A DNA stretch of 64,000 nt, taken from contig JBFWOF010000023.1 in NCBI GenBank assembly GCA_050250665.1, positions 30,557 through 94,556 on the forward strand. Reading direction: 5' to 3'. Source of the stretch: JADKFD01 sp050250665. Lineage in GTDB: Bacteria > Pseudomonadota > Gammaproteobacteria > Xanthomonadales > SZUA-5. Below the pieces are notes generated by a model, which saw only the letters and a list, made by a program, of their open reading frames with translations, was not told where the DNA came from and did not search any database. This document shows positions 42,806 through 52,339 of this stretch, piece by piece; position 1 is the stretch's first letter; each line of letters opens with the position of its first letter. A program made the position numbers and the translations under genes.

Positions 42806-44737
42806 ATGTCACCACGATCTGTCCCCCGCCTGTCGGCGGCTCTGTTCTTGCTCATCGCCAACCCGTGGATCTGGGCACAAGGCGCCACGCTGGATGCGCC
42901 CGCCCAGGCCACGATCGGCTCAACGATCGAGGTGCGCTGGAGCGGACCGGGTGAGCAGTACGATTCGATCGCGGTGACTGTGCCGAACGCTGCCGATGCT
43001 GACCAGGCAATCAACAGCGCCTCCATCACCAGCGGCAAGAATCCCGTGCCACTGGTGATGCCGGAAACACCGGGCAGCTATCAGTTGCGCTACATCTCGC
43101 GGGCCAGCAAGGCCGTCATCGGCCGCGCCAGCATCAAGGCGGTGGACGTCGAAACCCGCCTCGGCGCACCGGAACGCGCGCAGGCCGGGGCGGCGATCGA
43201 GATCGAATGGACCGGTCCGGGCAACAGCTATGAGCAGATCCAGCTCTTTGCCATGGGCGCGCCGGCCGACGCCAAGCCTTTGGCTCAGGCCACGGTGCTC
43301 GGACGCAGTCCGCTGCGCATGCATTTGCCCGAGACCACCGGCGAATTCGAGTTGCGCTATCTGACGCGCTTGAGCAAACGCATCCTGGCCCGCCGACCGA
43401 TCACGCTGTTCGGCGTCAACGCGACTCTGCAGGCACCTGAGGTGGCCGCCATCGGCGAGACCATCGAAATTACCTGGGAAGGACCTGGAAACCAGTACGA
43501 CCAGCTGACGCTGTACCGCGTAGGCGAGGACAAGCCGGCGAAGGTGGAACGGATCGTCAGTCGCCAGAATCCGGTGCCCATGCAACTGCCGGAACAATCG
43601 GGCGCCTACGAGCTTCGCTATCAAACGGCGCGCGATGGCGCCGTGCTGGCCACGCGCCCGCTGCGCATCGGCAAGGTCGACGCTGATCTGGACGCGCCCA
43701 CGCAGGCCACGGCTGGCACGCTGATTGAAGTGCGCTGGACTGGTCCGGGCAACAACTACGACTCGATCGGTGTCTACCGACCGGGCGATGCCGATGACGC
43801 CAAGGCACAGTCCCACGTTGCCATCCTCAACCAGAAAAATCCGGCAGATCTCAAGCTGCCGGCCATCGACGGCGATTTCGAACTGCGCTATCGCACCAGG
43901 CAAAGCGCCGCGGTGTTGGCGCGACGGCCGATCCGGATCGAGCCAGCCGGCCGGCTCTCGGTGGTCTACGAGGGTCAGGGTGGTCACTCCGGCGCGACCA
44001 TGGGCACCGGCGCCGTCGAACTGATCCTGGATGCCTCTGGCAGCATGCTGCAACGCATCGATGGCCAGCGCCGCATCGAAATCGCCCGATCGGTGCTGGA
44101 CGATCTGGTGCGCACCCAGTTGCCGGAAGGCACGGCCTTTGCCCTGCGGGTGTTCGGACACAAGGCCGCGGATCAGTGCCGGACCGACCTCGAAATTCCG
44201 CTGGGCAGGCTCGATCGCGATGCTGCTGCGTCGCGGATCGCCGGCGTCAATGCCATGAATCTGGCGAAAACCCCGATCGCCGATTCGCTGGCCAAGGTAT
44301 CCGCCGATCTGGCGGCAGCCAAAGGACCGAAAACCGTGGTTCTGATCACGGATGGCGAGGAGACCTGCGAGGGTGATCCGGCCAGAGCGATCAAGGAACT
44401 GCGCGACAAAGGCCTGGATGTGCAGGTATCGATCGTCGGATTCGCGATTGACGACGCGGAATTGAAGAACAGCTTTCGAACCTGGGCCGAACTCGGCGGT
44501 GGCAGCTACTTCGATGCCGGTTCAGCTGCCGAGCTGCTGCGGTCGCTGCGCACGGTGATCTCGGGCCCCTACAAGGTGCTCGACGGCAGCGGCCGGGTGG
44601 TGGCCCGCGGCATCATCGGTGGCGCCGAGATCATTCTGCCGGCCGGCAACTACCGCATCGAGACCGTGGCCACTCCTGTGCAGGCCATCGAGTCGGTGAC
44701 GGTGAAGTCCGGGGAGCTTGCCGAGGCGAGATTCTGA
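42806..44737 (+). CDS. Exported vWA-domain protein with four tandem Ig-like repeats
   Basis: 643 residues. Signal peptide 1-26. Four repeats of about 90 residues start near residues 27, 113, 203 and 291, each with 'L.AP..A..G..IE..W.GPG..YD' and ending 'ELRY.TR...VLARRPI'. They look like Ig/fibronectin-like beta-sandwiches from recent duplication. A von Willebrand A domain follows with MIDAS 'DASGSM' (Asp409), the conserved Thr in 'NLAKTPIADSL' and 'ITDGEETCEG'; the metal site is complete. 'DADDAKAQSHVAIL' lies in repeat four. It probably mediates metal-dependent binding at the cell surface. The gene is convergent with the next and near several other exported proteins. Confidence 0.88.
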   Translation: MSPRSVPRLSAALFLLIANPWIWAQGATLDAPAQATIGSTIEVRWSGPGEQYDSIAVTVPNAADADQAINSASITSGKNPVPLVMPETPGSYQLRYISRASKAVIGRASIKAVDVETRLGAPERAQAGAAIEIEWTGPGNSYEQIQLFAMGAPADAKPLAQATVLGRSPLRMHLPETTGEFELRYLTRLSKRILARRPITLFGVNATLQAPEVAAIGETIEITWEGPGNQYDQLTLYRVGEDKPAKVERIVSRQNPVPMQLPEQSGAYELRYQTARDGAVLATRPLRIGKVDADLDAPTQATAGTLIEVRWTGPGNNYDSIGVYRPGDADDAKAQSHVAILNQKNPADLKLPAIDGDFELRYRTRQSAAVLARRPIRIEPAGRLSVVYEGQGGHSGATMGTGAVELILDASGSMLQRIDGQRRIEIARSVLDDLVRTQLPEGTAFALRVFGHKAADQCRTDLEIPLGRLDRDAAASRIAGVNAMNLAKTPIADSLAKVSADLAAAKGPKTVVLITDGEETCEGDPARAIKELRDKGLDVQVSIVGFAIDDAELKNSFRTWAELGGGSYFDAGSAAELLRSLRTVISGPYKVLDGSGRVVARGIIGGAEIILPAGNYRIETVATPVQAIESVTVKSGELAEARF

Positions 44738-44747
44738 CGCGGGCAGG

Positions 44748-45557
44748 CTATTCCGCCGGGAAGCCAGCGACCAGAGCCGCCCCCGGCAAATTGTCGCGTT
44801 CCCGCACCAGCTTGAGATCAAGGCGTCCGTTACCCAGATTCACCAGCGGCGCCTGCGGTGCGCCTGTACCCGGCTCGTCACCAGCAGTGTTCTCGGCAAT
44901 GACCACGTCGGTGATGGTCGAATGACCGTAGTTGAGGACGCTCGAAGCCAGGGCGACGCCCGGATAGCGACGCGACAGCAGATTGCCCTCGAAGGTGGTC
45001 GCGGAAAGGGTCAACTGCCCCCAGTTGACGATGGTGCCGGCATCACGCTGAGCCCCGGCGACGGTGTTGAAGCTCACCTCGCAACTTTCGATGCTCATGT
45101 CACCGTGGTTTTCGACGATGGCCTGGGTGCCATTGGCGGTGTTGTCTACCAGCTGCACGTGGCGCAACTCGGTTTTCCCAAAGTTGCGTATGGCGCCCAG
45201 CGAGCCTTCGGCGAGCGTGATCCGCTCCAGACGCAGATGCCCCTCGGCAGCGACGCTGAAGATCCGGAAGTTGTCGGTGGCGTAGCGCCGGAGTTCAGCA
45301 CCGTTGCCGCGAATCACGATCGGCGTGGTGATGGCCGGCAGCGCTGCGCCCTGATCCGGCGCGTGGATGGCATCCAGAACGTAAAGCGCACGTTCGAGCG
45401 TGATGACATCGGCCTCGGGAGATTCGTTCGCTTTTTGGATGGCCTCCACCAATTGCTCGGTGGTGGCCACCGGAAACACCGTGGTGGCTGCTGATGCCGA
45501 GAAGGACATCAGCAGCCCGGATACCAAGCCCAGTCGAATTGCGAGTTCAAGCGACAT
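44748..45557 (-). CDS. Exported beta-helix-like protein, unknown function
   Basis: 269 residues from ATG 45557; the upstream extension to 45653 has no signal-like start. Signal peptide 1-24 ('LAIRLGLVSGLLMSFSASAA'). The mature part has successive beta coils ending in Asn/Thr turns ('AIRNFGKTELRHVQLVDNTA', 'ENHGDMSIESCEVSFNTV', 'VNWGQLTLSATTFEGNLL'), as in parallel beta-helices of the pectate-lyase superfamily. The opening 'TTEQLVEAIQKANESPEADV' resembles the N-terminal cap of such proteins. No lyase residues are visible. It is convergent with the vWA gene, 10 bp away. Confidence 0.8.
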   Translation of the reverse strand: MSLELAIRLGLVSGLLMSFSASAATTVFPVATTEQLVEAIQKANESPEADVITLERALYVLDAIHAPDQGAALPAITTPIVIRGNGAELRRYATDNFRIFSVAAEGHLRLERITLAEGSLGAIRNFGKTELRHVQLVDNTANGTQAIVENHGDMSIESCEVSFNTVAGAQRDAGTIVNWGQLTLSATTFEGNLLSRRYPGVALASSVLNYGHSTITDVVIAENTAGDEPGTGAPQAPLVNLGNGRLDLKLVRERDNLPGAALVAGFPAE

Positions 45558-45671
45558 CGGAGACCCCCTGTACGCCTCGTGGATGTATCGACCTTGGGTG
45601 CCAGCCAGTAGAGCGAGCACACTAGCTCGACCGATTCCTTGCGGCCGGCGCATGCATTTTCCAGATGTAAT

Positions 45672-46898
45672 TCAGTGTGACGCGCCGGTCTGCCCGGCCA
45701 GCACCGGTCTCGCCGGTCTGGCGTAGCGGGCGCGCAAGGCGCTTTCACAGGGCTGGCAGAAATGGCGCTGCAGCCACCAGGCCAGCGCTGCACAGGCGCC
45801 CAGAGAGAGAGGATAGACGGCGAAATTCCAGTAGTTATTCTGCTCGAACAGCTGCCGGTAGGCGGCCACCAGCGCGAGGACGACGAACATATGGGTCAGA
45901 TAGAGCTCATAGCTGAGGCGACCCAACGCCGCCAGCCACCCGAGCCCACGCGGAGCCCCTAGCCGGCCCCAGGCGCAACCCAGCAGCAGCAGAACCACCG
46001 AGCCGATCAGGAACAGCAGACTGCTGTGTCGCAAGGCCCGCCACAACTCCCCTCCCCAGGCCAGCGACAGATACAGACCCAATGCGCCCAGCGCACACAG
46101 GCAACGGGCGAAGGCCCGCGAGGGTTGCGCCGACCGCCAGAGCATCGCCGCCAGCACGCCGGCCGCGATGGCCGACATGGCCGGCAGATAGGCCTTTTCC
46201 TGCCAGATTTCCTGCCCGTCCAGCAGACCGCGAGTCCACGGCAGCGAGACCACCAGCACCATCAAGCCCAGCACCAGCAGCGGACGCGGCAGCCACCAGC
46301 ACAGCAGCGGGAACAGCAGATAGAAAAGCTCTTCAATAGACAGCGACCACAGCACATCCCAGTTGGCCGGCAACCAGCTGGTCTGACCTTCGTACCAGTT
46401 GAGATAGAGGCCCAGCGCCGACATCAGCGCGCCACCCAGCGACTGTCCCGGCTTGTCGATGACGTAGCCGGGAACCCCCAGCAGGTGCAGCAGCGATAGC
46501 ACGGCGAGCAAGGCCAGCAGCAGCGGCAGGATCCGGCTCGCGCGGTAGACGTAGAAGTTGCGGACATCGATGCCGGCAAGGCTCCCATAGCGTCCAATGG
46601 CACGCCCGGCAATCAGAAAGCCGGAAATCACGAAGAACACGTAGACCCCCGAATAGCCGTTGAAACCCAGCGCGTTGATCAGACGCGGGCCGAGCAGTTC
46701 AGGCAGCGGCCCCTGACTCAGCGGCAAACGGAAAGGCAAGGCCAGGTGGTGGAAGATCACCAACAGGATGGAGAGCCCGCGCAGCACATCGATGGCCGAG
46801 TTGCGCGTTGCCAGCAAAGGCGCGTCATGAAGATCGGAGGCAGGCAAATGGGATCGCTTCGATACCGGAGAGTGAAGTTCGACGCATCGGATCTGCAC
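45672..46898 (-). CDS. Acyltransferase 3 family membrane protein
   Basis: 408 residues if GTG 46898 is used. The start is uncertain: an ATG at 47018 exists but lies just outside the palindrome 46974-46993 and would put repeat sequence into the protein. The family signature is clear: 'RNSAIDVLRGLSILLVIFHHLAL' with the catalytic His, 'GYSGVYVFFVISGFLIAGRA' and 'NFYVYRASRILPLLL', followed by about ten helices and the 'LSYELYLTHMF' motif at the end. These proteins O-acylate membrane or surface glycans (OafA/WecH type). It lies between exported-protein genes, so surface polysaccharide modification is a plausible job. Confidence 0.9.
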   Translation of the reverse strand: MQIRCVELHSPVSKRSHLPASDLHDAPLLATRNSAIDVLRGLSILLVIFHHLALPFRLPLSQGPLPELLGPRLINALGFNGYSGVYVFFVISGFLIAGRAIGRYGSLAGIDVRNFYVYRASRILPLLLALLAVLSLLHLLGVPGYVIDKPGQSLGGALMSALGLYLNWYEGQTSWLPANWDVLWSLSIEELFYLLFPLLCWWLPRPLLVLGLMVLVVSLPWTRGLLDGQEIWQEKAYLPAMSAIAAGVLAAMLWRSAQPSRAFARCLCALGALGLYLSLAWGGELWRALRHSSLLFLIGSVVLLLLGCAWGRLGAPRGLGWLAALGRLSYELYLTHMFVVLALVAAYRQLFEQNNYWNFAVYPLSLGACAALAWWLQRHFCQPCESALRARYARPARPVLAGQTGASH

Positions 46899-46973
46899 CA
46901 GCCTGCGCAGCCGCGTCCGCAATCTAGTGTGTTGTCCGGTCAGCCACAAGCGCGGTTGGCCCAGACTCTGGCA

Positions 46974-46993
46974 GGTCCAGACTTGTCTGGACC
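46974..46993. repeat. 20-bp palindrome, twin of the one at 18.75 kb
   Basis: GGTCCAGACTTGTCTGGACC is a near-perfect palindrome (only the central TT deviates). Its twin GTCCAGACAAGTCTGGAC is at 18753-18770. Both lie in intergenic spacers; here it is in the 354-bp gap between divergent genes, which otherwise shows no gene. It could be a regulator site or a small dispersed repeat. Confidence 0.55.
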
Positions 46994-47252
46994 TACCAAA
47001 GCCCGGCCTTGGCGTCATTTCGAATCACCGGCGTCGACCCGACTTCATCCACGGTACAAATGTGGACGGTCGCAGCACGGCATGCCCCCCAGCAAGTCAA
47101 TCACGCACGCATCACGGGGCAATACGGGGATCACCGCCACGGCTCGCTAGTCCCTGACAAGCTTCCCGTCAAGCTCAGTTCAGGTGTCAATTCGCCCGCA
47201 CAGGGTGAGTCAGGCTGAGCCACAGTTGGATGCGCCGGTATTGGAATTGCCG

Positions 47253-50048
47253 ATGAAAACACTCCTGTTCGCCCTTGCCCTGGGATTCAAGCTGGTCATG
47301 GCACCGCTGTGGGCCCAGGACACCGTCTACGCGGACGGTTTTGAGAACGTATTGCCGGAATGCCTGTCGGGCACTCTTGGCGGAGATACTCTGGTCTTGC
47401 CACCTATCGGACAGGCCGAACTGCTGGGTTGCTTCGAGATCAGCAACGACGGCGCCGGACGCCTGAATGAACTCGTTTTCGGCAGCCTGCCCATTGCCCG
47501 ATCGGCAGCGCTGAACGACGGCGACTTCGAGCGCCTCATCGTGATCGGACCCGAGGGGCTGAGGCGAGCAGCGGAGTTCAGCACGGTGTCACGCTGGGGC
47601 CAGCCACTGGCAAGCACCTCCGCTCCTGTACGCTGGTTGAAAGTCGCATTGGCGGCCGATCTCGGCGCCACCTCTGCGGCCAGGCTCGCGCTGATGCGGC
47701 TGCCCGGTGCCCCGGCGCCAGTGTCAGACCCAGGCGCACTTCAGGTCCTGTCGCTGGGACCTGATCACTACCGCATCGACACCGGGGCAGCGGAATTCGA
47801 CATCGATGCTGCGCAGTCGCAGCCGATCAGAGGTATTCGGCTGCGCCAGACACCGGGCGGCCCATGGGTAGAGGTCTACGCCGCGCAAACTGGCAGTACC
47901 GACGAAGGTCTGGCCGTGCGCGTGCGCGAGCCCGGTGGCGCGCTGATTCTGGAGGCGTCGGAAGCTGTGGCCGGCTCCCTGGTCGTCGATCGGGTGCGGT
48001 GGGAGACGATTACCGGCCCGGTGTACGCCGAGCTGCAGGTGGATGGCCATCTGTCAGTCTCTGGCAATGGCGATCTGTGCCAGGGCGATCCAGCCTGGCT
48101 GCGTTTTCCCTACAGCCTGAGTCTGCGCTTCAATCGCGGCAGTGCCGCGATCGACTTGGATTTCCAGCTCGGCAACGCCTGTGGCACTCCGCAGTCGAAT
48201 CCTGATGCTGGTCTCGTCGAGTTCGTGTTTGCCGAATACAGACTGCCGCTCGCGCGGGGCGTCGAAGCTCAGACACAGCCGCTGGCTGCTGCCACGGCAA
48301 ATCCGCAAGTATTCGCTTCGGGATCAGCAAATGCCTATCGCGTCAGCCAGCGCCGTGGCAGTGGCACGCCCTGGGAGCGCAGCGCACAGCTGACCGAGAA
48401 CGGCAATGTGCTGGGCAGCAACACCTTCTATGCACAACCTGCGGCAGGACTCATCCGCCCCCTTGGCGGCAGCGCCCGCATGGTGGCCATGGCGACCATG
48501 CCGTGGATGCGCTACCGCGAACCACAGGCGCTTGCGGTGCAGAATGGAAGGCTCACATTGGGGCTGATCGCTGAACCGATCCTTGTGGGAAAAGCCAAGA
48601 GCCTGTGGTTTTCCGGGCGCATCGCCATGGTCGCAGCGAGCGATCAGGTTCAGGCCCTGAACCTGCTGGACGGGATACGCGCGCGCAACAGCTTCGCCGC
48701 GGAGCGCGCGCTTGCGCTGCGAGCCTTGCCCGAGGACCTGGATTCGGCACAGTTGCAACCACCGCTCGCAGGCACGCTGTTGCAGGCGCCCGGCCAGGCC
48801 TATCTGCAATATCTGCAGCAAAAGCATCTGGCCACCGTGGGTGACGAACCTTGTATTGACGCTGCAAACGGAATTGGCAGTCAATGGACCTGTGCCAAGA
48901 CCTTTGGCCTGCAACTGTGGCCGGACATCCAGTTCAACGAGCAATTCGGTTTCACCGAGAATCCGGATCCCGCCAGCAACGAGAGCAAGCTCAACTACTG
49001 GGATCCGGTTCTGATCGAACTCACCGAGTTTCAGCGCAGCGGCGAAGCGCGATGGCTATGGGAATTCGCGCTGCCGCAGGCACGGTTGATGGCACACACG
49101 GCCTACTTCAATTTTGGGCCGAATCCGAATGGACCCGGCGCCTTCAGCAACATTGCCGGGCACAGCTTCGGATCTGGCGGCGTTGGCGACGGGCTATGGC
49201 ATCGCTCCAACTCCGGGTCGGCTGACTACACCTACAACCGACATCAGGCACTGAGCTATGTGCTGCGCCCGAACATCGCCCAGCGTGACCGCTTTGCCGC
49301 TGCCGGCAACGCTGCCGCTCTGAGATTCATCGACGATCCCAACGACGACACCACCTGGTCTGCAATCGGTCGCCTCAATCTGCAATACGTCGAAAGCCTG
49401 GCCAACTGCGCGCAGTTTGTGGATGGCGCGGCGGGCACGGCCTGCGATACGCGGCTACGGCAGGTACTCACGCGCCTGATCCAGAACTCGCTCAGCGCCG
49501 GACTGATGTGCGAGCGGAAGTTCGCGCTGGGTCCGGATTGCTTCGTCGGCCAGAACTTCATGCTGTATGCCTGGTTCTATCCGATCCTTGAACGGCTGTA
49601 TCTGAACTACGCACACACCTATCCGGCAGCGCTGACACAAACCTGGCGTCGCGCACTCTCGGTCACTCCAGCCCAGCTTCTGGCCAGTCTGCCAAAAACG
49701 TCCTCCGGCGAAGTCGACGTCAATGCCCCGTGGCCCAACGGGATTCTCTGTCAGCTGGGCGGTCCTGACTTCAGTCTGATCCTGAACTGCGCGCCCGTAC
49801 CCGATCCCGACAACCTGACCCAGAACAAGCTGGCCATGCTCAGCCTGCTGGTGCGTGGAGACCACTACGATCCCTTGCTGGGTCTCTGTGCCGTCGTCCG
49901 CCAGGCAGGCACCGATCTGTTTCAGGGATCGGGCCCGCTGGGCGTGCTCCAGGCCGTCTCGGGCGGCGGCTGGTGGAAGGGGGCCGTTGAATCCGGCCAG
50001 GAACTCTCGACCGCGGTGCTGGGTTACGAACGCTGCCCCGCGCCATAG
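47253..50048 (+). CDS. Large exported protein of lyase-like architecture with mature N-terminal YADGFE motif
   Basis: 931 residues from ATG 47253; an upstream start at 47184 would precede the signal peptide by 23 odd residues. Signal peptide 1-22 ('TLLFALALGFKLVMAPLWAQ'). Straight after cleavage comes 'DTVYADGFENVLPEC', the motif that ends other proteins in this window. Residues 190-370 are beta-rich ('RLRQTPGGPWVEVYAAQTGS'), and 540-900 look like an alpha/alpha-toroid ('KLNYWDPVLIELTEFQRSGE', 'RWLWEFALPQARLMAHTAYF'). This combination recalls exo-acting rhamnogalacturonan lyase-type proteins, but I see no decisive active site. Treat as a putative polysaccharide-degrading or -binding protein. 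Confidence 0.72.
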   Translation: MKTLLFALALGFKLVMAPLWAQDTVYADGFENVLPECLSGTLGGDTLVLPPIGQAELLGCFEISNDGAGRLNELVFGSLPIARSAALNDGDFERLIVIGPEGLRRAAEFSTVSRWGQPLASTSAPVRWLKVALAADLGATSAARLALMRLPGAPAPVSDPGALQVLSLGPDHYRIDTGAAEFDIDAAQSQPIRGIRLRQTPGGPWVEVYAAQTGSTDEGLAVRVREPGGALILEASEAVAGSLVVDRVRWETITGPVYAELQVDGHLSVSGNGDLCQGDPAWLRFPYSLSLRFNRGSAAIDLDFQLGNACGTPQSNPDAGLVEFVFAEYRLPLARGVEAQTQPLAAATANPQVFASGSANAYRVSQRRGSGTPWERSAQLTENGNVLGSNTFYAQPAAGLIRPLGGSARMVAMATMPWMRYREPQALAVQNGRLTLGLIAEPILVGKAKSLWFSGRIAMVAASDQVQALNLLDGIRARNSFAAERALALRALPEDLDSAQLQPPLAGTLLQAPGQAYLQYLQQKHLATVGDEPCIDAANGIGSQWTCAKTFGLQLWPDIQFNEQFGFTENPDPASNESKLNYWDPVLIELTEFQRSGEARWLWEFALPQARLMAHTAYFNFGPNPNGPGAFSNIAGHSFGSGGVGDGLWHRSNSGSADYTYNRHQALSYVLRPNIAQRDRFAAAGNAAALRFIDDPNDDTTWSAIGRLNLQYVESLANCAQFVDGAAGTACDTRLRQVLTRLIQNSLSAGLMCERKFALGPDCFVGQNFMLYAWFYPILERLYLNYAHTYPAALTQTWRRALSVTPAQLLASLPKTSSGEVDVNAPWPNGILCQLGGPDFSLILNCAPVPDPDNLTQNKLAMLSLLVRGDHYDPLLGLCAVVRQAGTDLFQGSGPLGVLQAVSGGGWWKGAVESGQELSTAVLGYERCPAP

Positions 50049-50213
50049 GCCTGGCGATGACACGTCCGCGTGGCTGAGCGCGTGGACCGACCCTCGCGCT
50101 CTTGCACCTGCACACAGCTTCGACGCCCTCTGTCAAGCCTGCAGCCTGAGGTGTCCGCTGGCCGATGTCAGCACATACCCTGAACTTGCCTCGGAAGACC
50201 AGGACACCCGACC

Positions 50214-52286
50214 ATGTTGAACGCCCTTGACCTACGCTTCCAGCTGCTGTCGGCCTTGCTCGTGCTCGTCATGGGCGGCCCAGTCAACGCGCAGGCAAGC
50301 AGACTTGTGCAGAGCAATTCGAGCCTGCTGACCGCAGTCCCGACGCTGAAGCTGCTGGCAAGCGACCTCAATCTGGACGACCGAACCGACGTCGTCGCCG
50401 TGCGCTTCGATAGCAGCGGCAGCGGTCAGGGTCGAATCGTGGTCCAGTGGCAACGACTCACGCCACCGGGCACCTCCATAGTCCTCGAAACCACCCAGAC
50501 TCTACCCACCAATCTGCCAACCGATCTGGCGCTGGCCGATCTCGACGCCGATGGCGATCTGGATCTGCTGGTGACTCAGGATTCCGCCAACGACGCGCTG
50601 GCGGTGTGGATCAATCAGGGCGGCACACAGCAGGGATCTGCGGGAGTCTTCCGCCGCCATTCCGCCCGGCTCTCGGCGGATCTGGTGGCCGCAATAGCAA
50701 GGCTGAGCCTGGCACCCGGTGGGTCCGCACAGGCGGATTTCGTACTGGTGCGCGGCGTAGGCCGTGGCAGCCAGGTCTACGCCACCGTGCAGCAGGAAAA
50801 TCTGCTGCTGAGCTTCGAGCTGGTGCAAACACTGCCCAATGCCGGAGCCGTCGGAGCCGTCGCGGGAGATCTGGACGGCGACGGTCAGGACGACATTCTG
50901 CTGTTCGGGACACAGACGCAGCTCTGGCTCAACCAGGGCAGCGGGCCCGATCCGATGGTCGAATTCAACCCACCGGCATTTGCCGGCATCGGCACGGTGT
51001 TTGCCGCTGCCCTTCGGGACCTGGACTCTGACGGCGACCTCGATCTGATCCTGGGAACGGCCGCTGGCGATCTGGTGTACCGCCACGATGGCCTGGACCC
51101 GAACGGCGTCCCTCGACTGGTGCTGCACCAGACTCTGGGTGCGGGCACATTGGGCATCTCTCGGGGCTATGCCTGGATCGATGCGGATGGGGACGGTTCG
51201 GATGAATTGGCGGCAGCCAGAAATGTAGGCAGCACGCCGATGATCGAAGGCGGAACGCTGGTCTATGCGCGCAGCGGGATCGATTTTGCAGGTGCGCCCA
51301 TGCAACGACTCTCGCCAGCCGAGACCCTCACGGCGGTCGCACCGACCGTCGGTTCCAGCATCTATCTCTGGATGGCTTCACTGGATGCGACCAGCAACGA
51401 CCTTTGGCGCTCGGAGCTTAGCCCGCCACTACTGCCGATTGCATCCCTGCGGCAGGCGCCTCCCGGAGAGTCGGCCAGTGGCTATTTCGTCGGGAACCAG
51501 GTCGGTGCCTACCTGCGGCTGTCGCCGGCCAGTCAGCAAATGACCACGCTCAGGCTGCAGGTTTCCGGAAGCGCGGGGCTGGTCGGTCCCTTTTCGGCCC
51601 GCATTCCGCAGGGCTACAGTCACACACTGGCGCCGGTGTCGGTGCCGTCAAATCCGGAGCAGATCGAGTTCTGGACCATCGACCTGCTGGAAGCGGTCCC
51701 GAACACGGCAGCGGCAATCGGCAGCAACAACCAGACCACGGTGGTGAGCATGCCCAACCCCCTGGGCGACTTTCGCCCGAGCTGCTATGTCGCCTGCCTG
51801 TTGGTGGGCGTTTGCAGCTTTCCCACGAGCGCCGCCGCCGCGAACGCCGTGGGCCCGGTATCCGCGCTGCTGATGGGCACGCAGGCTGAGGTCACCCTGT
51901 TGCAGCGCCTGCGGGATGAACGCCTGGCCACGAGTTCCGGTGGCACGCACTACATCGCTTTGTACGAGTCCCTGCAGAGGGATCTGTATCAGGCGAGTTT
52001 TGTAGATCCGGGCTTCTACCATGAGCTCTGGGAGCTCAAGGATGCATGGATGCCTGCCGTGGCCAGCCTGGTTGATGGCGACGGTTCGATGGTGGTGAGC
52101 GCGGAAATGGCCGACCAGCTTCGAACCGTGTTGCTGCGTTTCGAGAGCCTTGGCAGTTCGGAACTGGGTGACGCCATCTCCCGTGAGCGCGCTGCCCTGG
52201 ATCTTGACGGTCTGGCCGGCCTGCCGATCTCTATCCTGCAACAACGCTGGCAGGCTTCCCCGATATTCGCTCACGGCTTCGAGTAA
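50214..52286 (+). CDS. Exported FG-GAP/VCBS-type propeller protein ending in FAHGFE
   Basis: 690 residues. Signal peptide 1-27 ('LRFQLLSALLVLVMGGPVNAQ'). Calcium-binding FG-GAP/VCBS loops recur: 'DLNLDDRTDVVAVRFD', 'DLDADGDLDLLVT', 'DLDGDGQDDILLFG', 'DLDSDGDLDLILG' and 'DADGDGSDELAAAR', as in integrin-like propellers. The C-terminal third ('GSNNQTTVVSMPNPLGDFRP', 'CYVACLLVGVCSF') is unlike known domains. The last residues are 'ASPIFAHGFE'. It probably binds glycan or protein at the cell surface. It ends 54 bp before the response-regulator gene, the spacing of a possible shared transcript. Confidence 0.85.
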   Translation: MLNALDLRFQLLSALLVLVMGGPVNAQASRLVQSNSSLLTAVPTLKLLASDLNLDDRTDVVAVRFDSSGSGQGRIVVQWQRLTPPGTSIVLETTQTLPTNLPTDLALADLDADGDLDLLVTQDSANDALAVWINQGGTQQGSAGVFRRHSARLSADLVAAIARLSLAPGGSAQADFVLVRGVGRGSQVYATVQQENLLLSFELVQTLPNAGAVGAVAGDLDGDGQDDILLFGTQTQLWLNQGSGPDPMVEFNPPAFAGIGTVFAAALRDLDSDGDLDLILGTAAGDLVYRHDGLDPNGVPRLVLHQTLGAGTLGISRGYAWIDADGDGSDELAAARNVGSTPMIEGGTLVYARSGIDFAGAPMQRLSPAETLTAVAPTVGSSIYLWMASLDATSNDLWRSELSPPLLPIASLRQAPPGESASGYFVGNQVGAYLRLSPASQQMTTLRLQVSGSAGLVGPFSARIPQGYSHTLAPVSVPSNPEQIEFWTIDLLEAVPNTAAAIGSNNQTTVVSMPNPLGDFRPSCYVACLLVGVCSFPTSAAAANAVGPVSALLMGTQAEVTLLQRLRDERLATSSGGTHYIALYESLQRDLYQASFVDPGFYHELWELKDAWMPAVASLVDGDGSMVVSAEMADQLRTVLLRFESLGSSELGDAISRERAALDLDGLAGLPISILQQRWQASPIFAHGFE

Positions 52287-52339
52287 GCGAAGATGGTGAG
52301 GGCGTCCGCCGTGCCGGGCTTTCTGGTAAACCTGCTGCT

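Noticed and set aside
46899..47018. ATG start of the acyltransferase at 47018
   Set aside because: The added residues come from the region holding the 20-bp palindrome and look non-coding; GTG 46898 or a later TTG is more likely, though this is not certain.
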